Positions 1 to 8,298 are shown, numbered from the stretch's first letter. The stretch is 26,904 nt of DNA from SIG636 sp045604285 (GCA_045604285.1 JAZUNS010000185.1:1-26904), one strand, 5' to 3'. The notes: generated from the sequence alone by a model not told the origin. Made by a program: numbers and translations.

Positions 1-63
1 GTGTTCTGTGCCTTTGTCAGCGGTCTGAATCATGGCAGACACTTTTTGGCGTCTGCCATGATT
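1..63 (-). repeat. 3'-UTR hairpin plus conserved 25-nt block, copy 1
   Basis: Read on the minus strand, this lies 29 nt behind the capA stop codon. It has a perfect 13-bp stem (28-40 with 51-63, 10-nt loop), then a 25-nt block (positions 25 to 1) that recurs with one mismatch at 26484-26508. The block runs to the window edge, so the element may extend further left. There is no T-run directly after the stem, so it is not a textbook intrinsic terminator, although it could still mark the end of the murA-capA transcript. The name and role are unknown to me. Confidence 0.75.
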
Positions 64-92
64 ACATTGCTTCATTTTGCCTCGATTGTTTT

Positions 93-1511
93 TTATTGAT
101 AGCTTTCCGGCAGGAACTCTTTGGGGATGATCTCGTACACCTTGGTGTAAAGAGAAGCTACCGAGAAGTTGCCGTCCAGCAGGTTATCGAAGGCATTTAT
201 CTTGCCCTTGTTCTTGTGGCAACCGTGGGCTGCCGCAAGCTCTTCCGTATAATCCTCAAGCAGATATATTTTAAACTGTCTGAAGCCCGTATCCATCTGA
301 TAGTTTACGCTGGTTTCTTTTTCGTAGTGGCATACGGTGGGAATGACCTGCACGTTATCCACGTAGGGCTTTTCGCCGGGGTTGCTGATTATATCCAGGG
401 AAAGCAAGCTGCCCAGGGTGTTTTTGCCGCCGTACATACCGCTTACCAAGTTGCCCAAGGAATAGGTAAGGAAGCAACGGCTGCCGTCTGCCCTTGTTAC
501 CCACTTAGACTCTTGTATAACGTGGGGATGCATACCGATAATAACGTCGGCGCCCTCGTCTACCAAGGTCTGCGCCGCAGAGCGCTGGGCGTAGTTGGGG
601 GTATAGCTATCCTCGTCGCCCCAGTGCATGGAAACGAAGATGAGGTCTGCCCTCTCCCTTGCCAGTGCCATCTGGTCCTTCATAAGCTGGCTGTTGATGT
701 AAGGAATATAGGTGGAGGCAGAAGAGGAAAGGCTTATACCGTTGGTGGAGTACGTATAAGCCAAAAAGGCTATTTTTACGCCATCCTGCTGATAAATAAC
801 TATATTGTTAAGGTCGTCTTTATTCTCGTAATAGCCAAGGGTAACGCCGCCGCGCTCGTTAAAGAAGCGGTCGCAATTGATAAGGTACTTATCGTTGCCG
901 CTATCCAGCATATGGTTGTGGGCAAGGTTAAATATATCAAAGCCCATATCTACAAGGGTCTGCCCCGCCGTTTCGGGAGAGTTAAACATGGGATAGCCGC
1001 TTATGGGGTTTTGGTTACCGCCTATAAGGGTCTCTACGTTTATGTAGGAGATATCCGCCGCCTTAACCATGGCGGCGATGTTTTCGTAAATGGGGGTAAA
1101 ATCATACTCTGCACTTTGCAGGTCGCTGTAATCGGGGTCTACACCCTTGTTTTTTGCGGCGGTCTGCAAAGCGTGGTAATAAACCGAGGGGTGGATGATA
1201 TTATCGGGGCAGGCAAGGAACTTTATAACCTTGCTATCCTCGGTGCCTACGGAAGAATCCTCCGTGCTTTGGGAGGGGTCATCCCCGCTTTGCTCCGAAG
1301 AGCTTGGAGGGGTGGCGTTGCTTTCCTCCTGCTCAGAGGACGTGCTTTGCTGAGGGGCAGAGGAACCGTCCTCTTCCCCCGTTGCGGAGGAGCTGTCGGC
1401 AACGGAGCTTTCATCCATAGAGGAGCCGCCGTTTTCAATAGGAATCTCCGTACAGCCGCTGATAATTAAAACCAACGTCAAAACTATTGCTAAAACCGAA
1501 CTTTTCATCAT
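93..1511 (-). CDS. CapA-family (poly-gamma-glutamate capsule type) lipoprotein
   Basis: 472 aa. The N-terminus is a lipoprotein signal: short basic start, hydrophobic stretch and a lipobox ending in SGC, so Cys20 (counting from the first Met) would be lipidated and the protein anchored outside the membrane. A Ser/Glu/Asp-rich low-complexity linker follows (about residues 25-95). The rest matches the CapA/PgsA metallophosphatase-like fold: INVETLIGG, NLAHNHMLDSG, VSMHWGDE, GMHPHVIQ and YSLGNLV motifs, with their conserved Asn and His residues. Characterised members take part in poly-gamma-glutamate export or anchoring, but most homologues are uncharacterised and no capB/capC lies nearby, so the substrate is unknown. 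The gene is 36 bp behind murA and probably shares its transcript. Two adjacent ATGs exist; the ribosome site (AAGGA, about 14 nt upstream) is weak, so either may be used. Confidence 0.85.
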   Translation of the reverse strand: MMKSSVLAIVLTLVLIISGCTEIPIENGGSSMDESSVADSSSATGEEDGSSAPQQSTSSEQEESNATPPSSSEQSGDDPSQSTEDSSVGTEDSKVIKFLACPDNIIHPSVYYHALQTAAKNKGVDPDYSDLQSAEYDFTPIYENIAAMVKAADISYINVETLIGGNQNPISGYPMFNSPETAGQTLVDMGFDIFNLAHNHMLDSGNDKYLINCDRFFNERGGVTLGYYENKDDLNNIVIYQQDGVKIAFLAYTYSTNGISLSSSASTYIPYINSQLMKDQMALARERADLIFVSMHWGDEDSYTPNYAQRSAAQTLVDEGADVIIGMHPHVIQESKWVTRADGSRCFLTYSLGNLVSGMYGGKNTLGSLLSLDIISNPGEKPYVDNVQVIPTVCHYEKETSVNYQMDTGFRQFKIYLLEDYTEELAAAHGCHKNKGKINAFDNLLDGNFSVASLYTKVYEIIPKEFLPESYQ

Positions 1512-1547
1512 ATACTTTACCGTTATCCTTCCCGTGAGTGGGAGATA

Positions 1548-2834
1548 CTACATCGCCGTGGTGACGGCCTCGTCCGGCGCTATCACCTTTTCCATATCTG
1601 CACCCACTGCCCTAAGCTTTGCCACGATGTTTTCGTAGCCGCGCTCGATGTGGTAAATATCGCTTATTTCCGTGGTACCCTCGGCGGCAAGGCCTGCAAT
1701 AACCATTGCGGCGCCCGCACGCAGGTCAACCGCCTTAACGGCGGCGCCCTTAAAGGGAGTTTTGCCCTTTACTATGGCAACCTTAGGCTCTACCGTTATG
1801 TCTGCGCCGAAACGCATAAGCTCCTTAACGTAGCGGAAACGGTTGTCCCAAACGCCCTCCCTAAGCATGCTGACCCCCTCTGCCAGACAGAGAAGCACGC
1901 ACATCTGAGGATTCATATCCGTGGGGAAGCCGGGGTACGGCTGAGTTTTTACGTTTACGCAGGTTAAGGGGTTGGGGGCGGAAACCACCACAGAGGTATC
2001 GTTTTCCTCAACCACTGCGCCCATTTCCAAAAGCTTTGCGGTTACCGACTCTAAATGCTTGGGGATAACGTTGGCAACCGTAAGCTTACCGCCCGTTGCG
2101 GCAGCGGCTATCATAAAGGTGCCTGCCTCGATCATATCGGGAATAACGCCGTAGGTAACACCCTTAAGAGAGCTTACGCCCTTTATACGGATAACGTCCG
2201 TACCTGCGCCTGCAATATCGGCACCGCAGGCGTTAAGGAAGTTTGCAAGGTCTACTATATGAGGCTCTCTTGCCGCGTTGTCAATGGTGGTAACGCCGTC
2301 GGCAAGGACAGCCGCAAGGATAATATTTATGGTTGCACCTACGGAAACCACGTCCATATAAACCGATGCACCCTCAAGGGCGCCCTCGCTTTCGGCATTG
2401 ATATAGCCGTTTTCCACGTGGACGGTGGCACCAAGCTTTTCAAAGCCCTTTACGTGCTGGTCTATGGGGCGCTGGCCGAAATCACAGCCGCCGGGAAGGG
2501 CTACGTGAGTTCTGCCGAACCTGCCCAGCTCTGCCCCTGCTATGTAATAAGACCCTCTCATATGACGTGCCTGCTCGTAAGGAGCGCTGCCGCATACGAT
2601 ACCGTCCGTATTTATCTCTACCGTGGTGGCGTCCAGCATACGCACCTTGGCACCCATTGCCTTAAGTATTGAAAGTGCGGCAAAAACGTCATCAATAGGA
2701 GGCAGGTTTTCTATAACGCAGTCTCCGCTGACAAGTATGGTACCGAAAAGGATGGGCAGAGAGGAATTTTTCATCCCGCTGACCTCGATGGTACCGTAAA
2801 GGGGCTTGCCGCCGTTTATAACTATTTTTTCCAT
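1548..2834 (-). CDS. murA: UDP-N-acetylglucosamine 1-carboxyvinyltransferase
   Basis: 428 aa, normal length for the family. It is the cytoplasmic enzyme that transfers enolpyruvate from PEP to UDP-GlcNAc, the first committed step of peptidoglycan synthesis. Visible features: the N-terminal Lys-Asn pair (K22, N23) of the UDP-GlcNAc site; the active-site loop LPGGCDFG with catalytic Cys117, so fosfomycin sensitivity is expected; GVTTIDNAAREPHIVDL; and the C-terminal RAGAAMVIAGLAAEGTTEI signature. I start it at the ATG at 2834, because the in-frame GTG nine bases upstream is itself part of the AAAGGTG ribosome site. A promoter lies at 2893-2920. Firmicutes often carry two MurA paralogues, and from this window I cannot say whether this is MurA1 or MurA2. 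Confidence 0.95.
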   Translation of the reverse strand: MEKIVINGGKPLYGTIEVSGMKNSSLPILFGTILVSGDCVIENLPPIDDVFAALSILKAMGAKVRMLDATTVEINTDGIVCGSAPYEQARHMRGSYYIAGAELGRFGRTHVALPGGCDFGQRPIDQHVKGFEKLGATVHVENGYINAESEGALEGASVYMDVVSVGATINIILAAVLADGVTTIDNAAREPHIVDLANFLNACGADIAGAGTDVIRIKGVSSLKGVTYGVIPDMIEAGTFMIAAAATGGKLTVANVIPKHLESVTAKLLEMGAVVEENDTSVVVSAPNPLTCVNVKTQPYPGFPTDMNPQMCVLLCLAEGVSMLREGVWDNRFRYVKELMRFGADITVEPKVAIVKGKTPFKGAAVKAVDLRAGAAMVIAGLAAEGTTEISDIYHIERGYENIVAKLRAVGADMEKVIAPDEAVTTAM

Positions 2835-2892
2835 ATATAACACCTTTCGGTCAAATGCTTACTATTGCCCACGGTTATGGGCATACATCATT

Positions 2893-2920
2893 ATGATACC
2901 ATTTATTTGTAAATTGTCAA
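2893..2920 (-). promoter_or_regulatory. murA promoter
   Basis: On the minus strand there is a perfect -35 TTGACA (2915-2920), a 16-bp spacer and -10 TATCAT (2893-2898), followed by about 55 nt of leader to the murA start. A 6-bp hairpin in the leader (2866-2871 with 2878-2883) has no evident function. The promoter is back to back with the RNase J promoter. Confidence 0.75.
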
Positions 2921-2957
2921 GTACATTTTGCCGACCTATGGCATAGTTTTAAAATTA

Positions 2958-2982
2958 CCTGCGCAATATAATTGTATGCAGG
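2958..2982. promoter_or_regulatory. dyad between the divergent promoters (possible operator)
   Basis: CCTGC at 2958-2962 is mirrored by GCAGG at 2978-2982 around an AT-rich centre, 11 bp upstream of the RNase J -35 box and outside both core promoters. It could be a regulator site, but the symmetry is short and may be chance. Confidence 0.2.
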
Positions 2983-2993
2983 GGCTTTTACTA

Positions 2994-3022
2994 TTGACAA
3001 AAGGGAAATTATGGTACATAAT
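2994..3022 (+). promoter_or_regulatory. RNase J operon promoter
   Basis: Perfect -35 TTGACA (2994-2999), 17-bp spacer and -10 CATAAT (3017-3022). The predicted transcript begins near 3029, giving an unusually long leader of about 107 nt that contains a small hairpin (AAGCC/GGCTT around 3047-3060) and the leader ORF/hairpin at 3097-3129. Confidence 0.8.
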
Positions 3023-3084
3023 ATAAATTAGTTGATTTTGTACTTAAAGCCCTGAGGCTTATTATATATTTTAAAAATTTTATA

Positions 3085-3129
3085 AAAGGAGTTGAAATGC
3101 GTAGGCGGGCTTTTCCGCAATACGCATAG
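3085..3129 (+). CDS. 10-codon leader ORF inside a hairpin, upstream of RNase J
   Basis: A strong ribosome site AAAGGAG (3085-3091) is spaced 5 nt from ATG 3097. The frame reads MRRRAFPQYA and stops at TAG 3127-3129. The ORF itself is 3097-3129; the coordinates given include its ribosome site. It is in the same frame as RNase J, whose ATG follows 6 nt later. The ORF forms a hairpin: ATGCGTA (3097-3103) pairs with TACGCAT (3121-3127), and GCGG (3105-3108) pairs with CCGC (3115-3118). RNase J has no visible ribosome site of its own, so its translation may depend on reinitiation after this ORF, or on the hairpin bringing AAAGGAG near ATG 3136. Whether the peptide is made is unknown. Confidence 0.5.
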   Translation, partial: KGVEMRRRAFPQYA

Positions 3130-3135
3130 TGTTTT

Positions 3136-4812
3136 ATGGCTAAAATTAAGAGTCAGAAGCTAAAAGTCATCCCCTTGGGCGGCGTTGACGGCATTGGCAG
3201 AAACATGACCGTTTTTGAATACGGCGACGATATGGTCATTGTTGACTGCGGTGTTTCCTTCCCTGAGGATGATATGCTTGGCATAGATTTGGTTATCCCC
3301 GATTTTTCGTATCTTGAACAAAACGAAGAAAAGATACGGGGGCTTTTGATAACCCACGGGCATGAGGACCACATAGGTGCCATACCCTATTTGCTTAAGC
3401 AATTTAATATACCCGTTTACGGCACCAGGCTTACCCTGGGCATACTGGAAAACAAGCTGGCAGAGCACGGCCTTATGGGTGCCGCCTGCCTGCACGAGGT
3501 TAAGGCGGGTGATACCGTTAAGCTTGGCTGCTTTGGGGCAGAGTTTATACGGGTTAATCACTCTATTGCGGATTCGGTTGCCATCGCCCTGCAAACACCC
3601 AAGGGCGTGGTAGTGCATACGGGTGACTTTAAGATAGACCTTACGCCCATTGACGATGCGCCCATCAATCTGCACCGTTTTGCCGAGCTGGGCAAAAAAG
3701 GCGTAAAGCTGCTTATGTGCGATTCCACCAACGTGGAGAGGGCGGGCTACACCCCGTCGGAAAGGATAGTGGGTGAGTCCTTCGACCGCATTTTTTACAA
3801 CTGCGAAAAGCGCATTGTTATTGCCACCTTTTCCTCTAACATCCACAGGATACAGCAGATAATAAACGCATCGGTAAAATACGGCCGCAAGGTTGCCGTT
3901 ACCGGCAGAAGCATGGTAAACGTTATGCGGGCGGCAGAGCGCTTGGGGTATATGGACATCCCCGAAGGCACCCTTATTGAGCTTAACGACATGAAGCGTT
4001 ATAAAAACGAACAGCTTACCCTTATAACCACGGGCAGCCAGGGCGAGCCCATGAGCGCTTTGTACCGCATGGCATTGGGTGAGCACAGCCTTGTTGCCCT
4101 GGGCAAGGACGATTTGGTTATACTTTCCTCCTCCCCTATCCCCGGCAACGAAAAGCTTATATCCCGCATAGTTAACGAGCTTTTAAAGCGTGGGGTGGAA
4201 ATGATAAGGGATAACGCCATGGACGTACACGTATCCGGCCACGCCTGCGTGGAGGAGCTTAAGATAATACACACCCTGGTAAAACCCGACTTTTTTATGC
4301 CCGTACACGGGGAATACAAGCATCTTAAAAGCCACGCCGACCTGGCAAAGCAGTTGGGCATGGCAAGCGAAAACATATTTATACCCGAAACGGGCAAGCC
4401 CCTTGAGATAGGCAGCAAAAAGGCACAGTACGGCACCCCCGTTCAGTGGGGACAGATATACGTGGACGGCTACGGCGTAGGGGACGTGGGCAGCTCTGTA
4501 TTAAAAGAGAGAAAGCTCCTTGCCGAGGACGGAATGTTTGTTATTGTGTTTGCGGTAGACCTGCAGGAAAGACTGTTGCTTTCGGATATTGAAATAATCT
4601 CCAGGGGCTTTGTGTACCTGCGTGAGCAGGAAAGCCTTATGGAGGACGTGCGCGCCCTTGCCAAAAAGACCGTGCTTGAGTGCTTTGGTCACGGTAACAG
4701 AGATGCAAATTCCATAAGAAACAAAGTAAAGGACGCAGTGGCATCAAAGCTTTATTCCAAAACCAAGAAAAAGCCCATGGTGCTGCCCGTATTGACGGAT
4801 ATAAGCCTATGA
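3136..4812 (+). CDS. rnj: ribonuclease J
   Basis: 558 aa, typical RNase J length. This is a metallo-beta-lactamase/beta-CASP ribonuclease with 5'-to-3' exonuclease and endonuclease activities, acting in the cytoplasm in mRNA decay and rRNA/tRNA processing. Visible motifs: the zinc-binding HGHEDH (residues 74-79), VHTGDFKID, the beta-CASP motif region ATFSSNIHRIQQI, GSQGEPM, SGHAC and MPVHGEYKHL, then the C-terminal RNase J domain. The start at 3136 fits the family N-terminus (basic residues then KVIPLGG), but no Shine-Dalgarno precedes it; the nearest belongs to the leader ORF at 3097. An in-frame TAG at 3127 prevents an N-terminal extension without readthrough. The stop overlaps the next start (ATGA), so the SDR gene is translationally coupled. 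Without a second copy in view, J1 versus J2 cannot be assigned. Confidence 0.93.
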   Translation: MAKIKSQKLKVIPLGGVDGIGRNMTVFEYGDDMVIVDCGVSFPEDDMLGIDLVIPDFSYLEQNEEKIRGLLITHGHEDHIGAIPYLLKQFNIPVYGTRLTLGILENKLAEHGLMGAACLHEVKAGDTVKLGCFGAEFIRVNHSIADSVAIALQTPKGVVVHTGDFKIDLTPIDDAPINLHRFAELGKKGVKLLMCDSTNVERAGYTPSERIVGESFDRIFYNCEKRIVIATFSSNIHRIQQIINASVKYGRKVAVTGRSMVNVMRAAERLGYMDIPEGTLIELNDMKRYKNEQLTLITTGSQGEPMSALYRMALGEHSLVALGKDDLVILSSSPIPGNEKLISRIVNELLKRGVEMIRDNAMDVHVSGHACVEELKIIHTLVKPDFFMPVHGEYKHLKSHADLAKQLGMASENIFIPETGKPLEIGSKKAQYGTPVQWGQIYVDGYGVGDVGSSVLKERKLLAEDGMFVIVFAVDLQERLLLSDIEIISRGFVYLREQESLMEDVRALAKKTVLECFGHGNRDANSIRNKVKDAVASKLYSKTKKKPMVLPVLTDISL

Positions 4813-5525
4813 AGACCGTATTGATAACCGGTGGCACCCGAGGTATAGGTGCCGCCTGCGCCCGCCTTTTTGCGGCAGAGGGCTACAGGGTGCTTATAAA
4901 CTACGAAAAAAGCAAGGCTGCGGCAGACGAGCTTTGCAGCGAGCTTGGCTGTGAGGCGTTTGCCTTTGACGTAAGCGACCGCAAGGCGGTGTTTGCCTTT
5001 AAAGATGAGCTTTGCAAAAGGGATATTGCCGTGGACGTGCTTATAAACAACGCAGGCGTAAGCCTTTTTGGGCTGTTTCAGTATATAGACCCCGAGGCGG
5101 CAGAGCGTATGTACGGCGTTAATCTGTTTGGCACCCTTAACTGTACCCGCGCCTTTTTGCCTCAAATGGTGGATAGGAAAAGCGGCGTTATAATAAACCT
5201 TTCCTCCGTATGGGGAGAGGTTGGTGCCTCCTGCGAGGTGGACTATTCTGCGGCTAAGGCGGCGATAATAGGGCTTACCAAGGCCCTTGCTAAGGAGGTT
5301 GGCTTCTCCGGTGTGCGGGTAAACTGCATATCCCCCGGGGTAATAGACACCGATATGAACGCAAACCTTACCGTTGCCGACGTGGAGGAAATTGTTAACA
5401 GCATTCCCCTTGAGCGACTGGGCAAGGGTGAGGACGTCGCCCGTGCCGCACTGTTTCTTGCCTCGGAAGGGGCGGAGTATATAACGGGGCAGGTGCTTTC
5501 CGTTGACGGTGGCTGGAAGGGCTGA
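4809..5525 (+). CDS. SDR-family oxidoreductase, FabG-like
   Basis: 238 aa, standard short-chain dehydrogenase/reductase size. An N-terminal Rossmann fold carries TGGTRGIG (residues 7-14) for NAD(P), then NNAG (80-83), catalytic Ser133, Tyr146 and Lys150 (YSAAK) and a C-terminal SVDGGW. These features match 3-oxoacyl-ACP reductase FabG, which reduces beta-ketoacyl-ACP with NADPH in fatty-acid synthesis. However, no other fab gene is adjacent, and many FabG-like SDRs act on other substrates. The ATG overlaps the RNase J stop by 4 nt, so both are on one transcript. No terminator follows, so the transcript may run into tRNA-Val. Confidence 0.85.
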   Translation: MKTVLITGGTRGIGAACARLFAAEGYRVLINYEKSKAAADELCSELGCEAFAFDVSDRKAVFAFKDELCKRDIAVDVLINNAGVSLFGLFQYIDPEAAERMYGVNLFGTLNCTRAFLPQMVDRKSGVIINLSSVWGEVGASCEVDYSAAKAAIIGLTKALAKEVGFSGVRVNCISPGVIDTDMNANLTVADVEEIVNSIPLERLGKGEDVARAALFLASEGAEYITGQVLSVDGGWKG

Positions 5526-5533
5526 TAAAGCTA

Positions 5534-5561
5534 TTGACAAGCACCCCCGCTTTATGCTAAT
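5534..5561 (+). promoter_or_regulatory. tRNA-Val promoter
   Basis: -35 TTGACA (5534-5539) and a -10 region GCTAAT (5556-5561, 16-bp spacer), about 32 bp before the mature tRNA 5' end. Confidence 0.65.
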
Positions 5562-5592
5562 ATATGGCTTGCGGCAGATGCCGCATACATAG

Positions 5593-5668
5593 GGGCGTTT
5601 AGCTCAGCTGGTAGAGCACTCGCTTGACGTGCGAGTGGTCAGGGATTCGAGTTCCTTAACGCCCACCA
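5593..5668 (+). tRNA. tRNA-Val (GAC)
   Basis: 76 nt with encoded CCA. The acceptor stem pairs GGGCGTT (5593-5599) with AACGCCC (5658-5664), discriminator A5665 and CCA 5666-5668. The anticodon stem CTCGC/GCGAG encloses loop TTGACGT, giving anticodon GAC (5626-5628), which reads GUC/GUU valine codons. The D-arm (AGCTCAGCTGGTAGAGC) and T-arm (loop TTCGAGT) are canonical; the T stem contains one G-T pair. Confidence 0.95.
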
Positions 5669-5670
5669 TT

Positions 5671-5699
5671 GGGTTCGTTGCAAAACGAGCCCTTTTTTT
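5671..5699 (+). terminator. intrinsic terminator after tRNA-Val
   Basis: A 9-bp stem (GGGTTCGTT with AACGAGCCC, one G-T pair), a GCAA loop and seven T. It probably ends both the tRNA transcript and read-through from the RNase J/SDR operon. Confidence 0.9.
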
Positions 5700-5799
5700 G
5701 CGCAAAAATTAAAGGTATTGTGCATAGCAAAGCAAAGTCACCGTCTTTTTTTGTGCAATATTACCAAAAACACGCAAGATGATTTAGCTTGTTAAACAA

Positions 5800-5829
5800 T
5801 TGACTGATATACTTATAATGTGCTAAAAT
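5800..5829 (+). promoter_or_regulatory. amidase promoter
   Basis: TTGACT (5800-5805) with TAAAAT (5824-5829) at 18-bp spacing. A perfect TATAAT at 5814-5819 is an alternative -10 but lacks a good -35. The rest of 5526-5886, apart from the tRNA, its promoter and its terminator, shows no gene. Confidence 0.55.
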
Positions 5830-5886
5830 TAGATGTGGTAACTTTTTACAATACACGTTAATAATCTTAAGGGAGGACATATAATT

Positions 5887-8298
5887 ATGAAACGAGCTTT
5901 TAGTTTGATACTGACCCTTTGTATGATAGTATCCACTATCGTGCTTATACCCAAGGACGATCTTTTCGTTGAAGCTGATGCGGCGCTGAGCGTGTCCGGC
6001 GGCACCCTTAATTCCGCAACCTTTATTCTTGACCCCGGCCACGGCGGCTCTGACCCCGGTGCTTGCTTGGGCTCCAGGGCTGAGGCTAACGACGTTTTGA
6101 GGCTTTCTTTAAGAGTAGCCCAGCTTATTAACGCCAACGGCTCCTCTGCGGCACTTACCAGAGTTACAGACGCTACCCAAAGCCTTGCCACAAAGACCAG
6201 CATTGCCAACTCCGGCAGCTTTACTTACTTTGTAAGCGTACACAGAAACGCAGGCGGCGGCGTAGGTATTGAAAGCTACTATTACAGCGGACTTTCTTCC
6301 ACCTCTACCGGTGCAAAGCTTTGTACCGCCATCCATAACTCTATGGTAAATTCCGGCGTGTGGACCAAAAACAGAGGTGTAAAGACTGCATCCTATTACG
6401 TTATTAAAAACACCAACATGGCGGCAACTCTGCTTGAGGTAGGCTTTATCGACTCTACCGTTGATAACAGCATTTTCGATACCCATTTTGAAACCATCGC
6501 CGTATCCATTGCCAACGGTATGCTTTCCATGATAGGCAAATCCGTAAGCAACACCGGCAGCTCCTCTACCAAGTATCAAAGCTGTCTTGACAATCCCTCC
6601 GGCGCAAGCGTTACCAACAAGGCTACCTCCGCTTCCCTTTCCGTTACCCAAAAGGGCAGCGGCGACACCTTTGCTCTCAGAGGCTGGACGGTACATTCCG
6701 AAGGCATAAGCTCTGTTCGCTATAAGATAGACAGCGGCAGCTATACCAACCTTACCTGCTCTCTCAGAACCGACGTTCAAAACGCCATTACCGGCTACAG
6801 CGACTACGCCAACTGCGGCTTTGACGGCACGATAAACTACGGCAAGCTAAGCGGCGGCAGTCACACCATAACCATCCAGGCGGTGACTAAAAAGAGCAAT
6901 ACCTACACGGTGGGCACTATTTCCCTTACAGTCAGCGACCCCATAAGCCCCACCATAAGCAACGTTACCATAAGCAACGTTACCACAAGCGGTTACAGAG
7001 TAAGCTGTACCGTTACCGATAACGCAGGTATTGACAGGGTTGAGTTCCCCACCTGGTCAGCCGGCAGCGGGCAGGATGACCTTATATGGCACAGGGGTAC
7101 CGTAAGCGGCAACACCGCATACTACGACGTTAAGATTTCCGAGCACGGCAACGCTCAGGACGTTTACGCTACCCATATTTACGCCTACGATATTTCCGGC
7201 AACTCTGCCTCCACCGCAAGCGCAGGCGCAAATCTCTCCTCCGACTCTACCGCACCCACCATCAAGAGCTACGTTATAGAAAACGTAAACTACTGGGGCT
7301 TTGACGTTAAATGTACCGTTAGCGACAACATAGGCGTTACCAAGGTACAGTTCCCCACCTGGTCGGAAAAAGGCGGTCAGGACGATATTAAGTGGTATGC
7401 ACCCACGCTTTCCGGCACGACGGCTACCCTGCACGTTAACACCTGGGATCACAACAACGAAACCGGCGCTTATAACGTACACCTTTACGCCTGGGATTTG
7501 TGGAACAACGAAACCTGCGTTGAAATGTCCGTAACGGTGCCTGCACCCGCATACCCCACCGACAGCGATTATATACCCCTTAGTGCAATTAACGGCGCAC
7601 AGACCGCAACAACGGCACAGGTTTGGACCACCGGCACCTTTACGGATACCAACGCCGGCGTTATCGTACTGCAGTCGGCAACCGACGGTTACACCGTAAA
7701 GGCTAAGTACGCTGCGGGTACTGCACGCTCCGTTACCGCAAGTGCAAGCAGCCCCATAATTGCCGTTCCCGCTTCCCTTACCGATGCCTACGCCGCATTT
7801 GAAGGCGTGCAGATAGGTGACACGGTAAGTCTGGACGGTATTAACCTTACCAAGGGCATAGTTCTTGCCAAGGCACACCTTGATATCCCCTACACCTTCG
7901 TTTTGGTTGATTCTTCCGATTACAGCCTTGATGAAAACTACGTTACCATAACCAACGTAGGCACCACCGCCGCCGCTGTTGCAGACGAGTTTAAGTGCAG
8001 CGTTAAGGTTTACGATATGAACGGTGCAGAGCTTTCCGACACCACCGTAAGCGGCACGGGCTGTGTTGTTAAATACATCAACAGCGCAGGTACGGTTATA
8101 AACTCCGCAACCATCGTTTTGGCAGGCGACCTTAACGGCGACGGCGCCCACGCAACCGTTGACCTTATAATTGCCGAAACGGTAATGATGGGTACTGCCA
8201 CCCTTAAGGGTGCGTTTGACGTAGCCTCTGACCTTAACGGGGACGAGATATTGAGCGTATCCGACATTATCATAATGGAAGACGCCATCAGGAAGTAA
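5887..8298 (+). CDS. secreted N-acetylmuramoyl-L-alanine amidase with Bsp-like repeats and C-terminal dockerin
   Basis: 803 aa. A signal peptide (about residues 1-33) is followed by an Amidase_3 domain (about 43-218), which cuts the MurNAc-L-Ala bond of peptidoglycan. Its zinc ligands are His52 (DPGHGG), Glu66 and His119 (SVHRNA), with catalytic Glu184 (LEVGF). An Ig-like region follows (about 236-350). Then come two GBS_Bsp-like repeats (about 357-443 and 457-548), each with a D..G...V.FPTWS..GQDD..W pattern. A beta-rich segment follows (about 557-740), then a C-terminal type I dockerin (about 743-803) with two DLNGD calcium loops carrying Asp/Asn at ligand positions 1, 3, 5 and 12. Ribosome site AGGGAGG precedes ATG 5887. 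A dockerin implies docking to a cohesin scaffold; none is in this window. The gene is a single transcription unit between its own promoter and the terminator at 8301-8357. Confidence 0.92.
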   Translation: MKRAFSLILTLCMIVSTIVLIPKDDLFVEADAALSVSGGTLNSATFILDPGHGGSDPGACLGSRAEANDVLRLSLRVAQLINANGSSAALTRVTDATQSLATKTSIANSGSFTYFVSVHRNAGGGVGIESYYYSGLSSTSTGAKLCTAIHNSMVNSGVWTKNRGVKTASYYVIKNTNMAATLLEVGFIDSTVDNSIFDTHFETIAVSIANGMLSMIGKSVSNTGSSSTKYQSCLDNPSGASVTNKATSASLSVTQKGSGDTFALRGWTVHSEGISSVRYKIDSGSYTNLTCSLRTDVQNAITGYSDYANCGFDGTINYGKLSGGSHTITIQAVTKKSNTYTVGTISLTVSDPISPTISNVTISNVTTSGYRVSCTVTDNAGIDRVEFPTWSAGSGQDDLIWHRGTVSGNTAYYDVKISEHGNAQDVYATHIYAYDISGNSASTASAGANLSSDSTAPTIKSYVIENVNYWGFDVKCTVSDNIGVTKVQFPTWSEKGGQDDIKWYAPTLSGTTATLHVNTWDHNNETGAYNVHLYAWDLWNNETCVEMSVTVPAPAYPTDSDYIPLSAINGAQTATTAQVWTTGTFTDTNAGVIVLQSATDGYTVKAKYAAGTARSVTASASSPIIAVPASLTDAYAAFEGVQIGDTVSLDGINLTKGIVLAKAHLDIPYTFVLVDSSDYSLDENYVTITNVGTTAAAVADEFKCSVKVYDMNGAELSDTTVSGTGCVVKYINSAGTVINSATIVLAGDLNGDGAHATVDLIIAETVMMGTATLKGAFDVASDLNGDEILSVSDIIIMEDAIRK

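Noticed and set aside
96..1469. Long open frame on the plus strand opposite capA (457 codons).
   Set aside because: It mirrors the capA frame, has no ribosome site or promoter, and its predicted protein has no recognisable domain; the CapA motifs on the other strand are clear.
3097..3135. N-terminal extension of RNase J by readthrough of TAG 3127.
   Set aside because: The family N-terminus fits the ATG at 3136 and nothing marks the TAG as recoded; reinitiation is simpler. Kept only as a possibility in the leader finding.
2844..3135. Riboswitch or T-box in the murA/RNase J leaders.
   Set aside because: No T-box TGGNACCGCG-like motif or known riboswitch core was recognised; only short hairpins.
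7057..8151. Long open frame on the minus strand opposite the amidase.
   Set aside because: Gly/Cys/Val-rich translation typical of an antisense shadow; no start signal; the plus frame has domain repeats and a dockerin.
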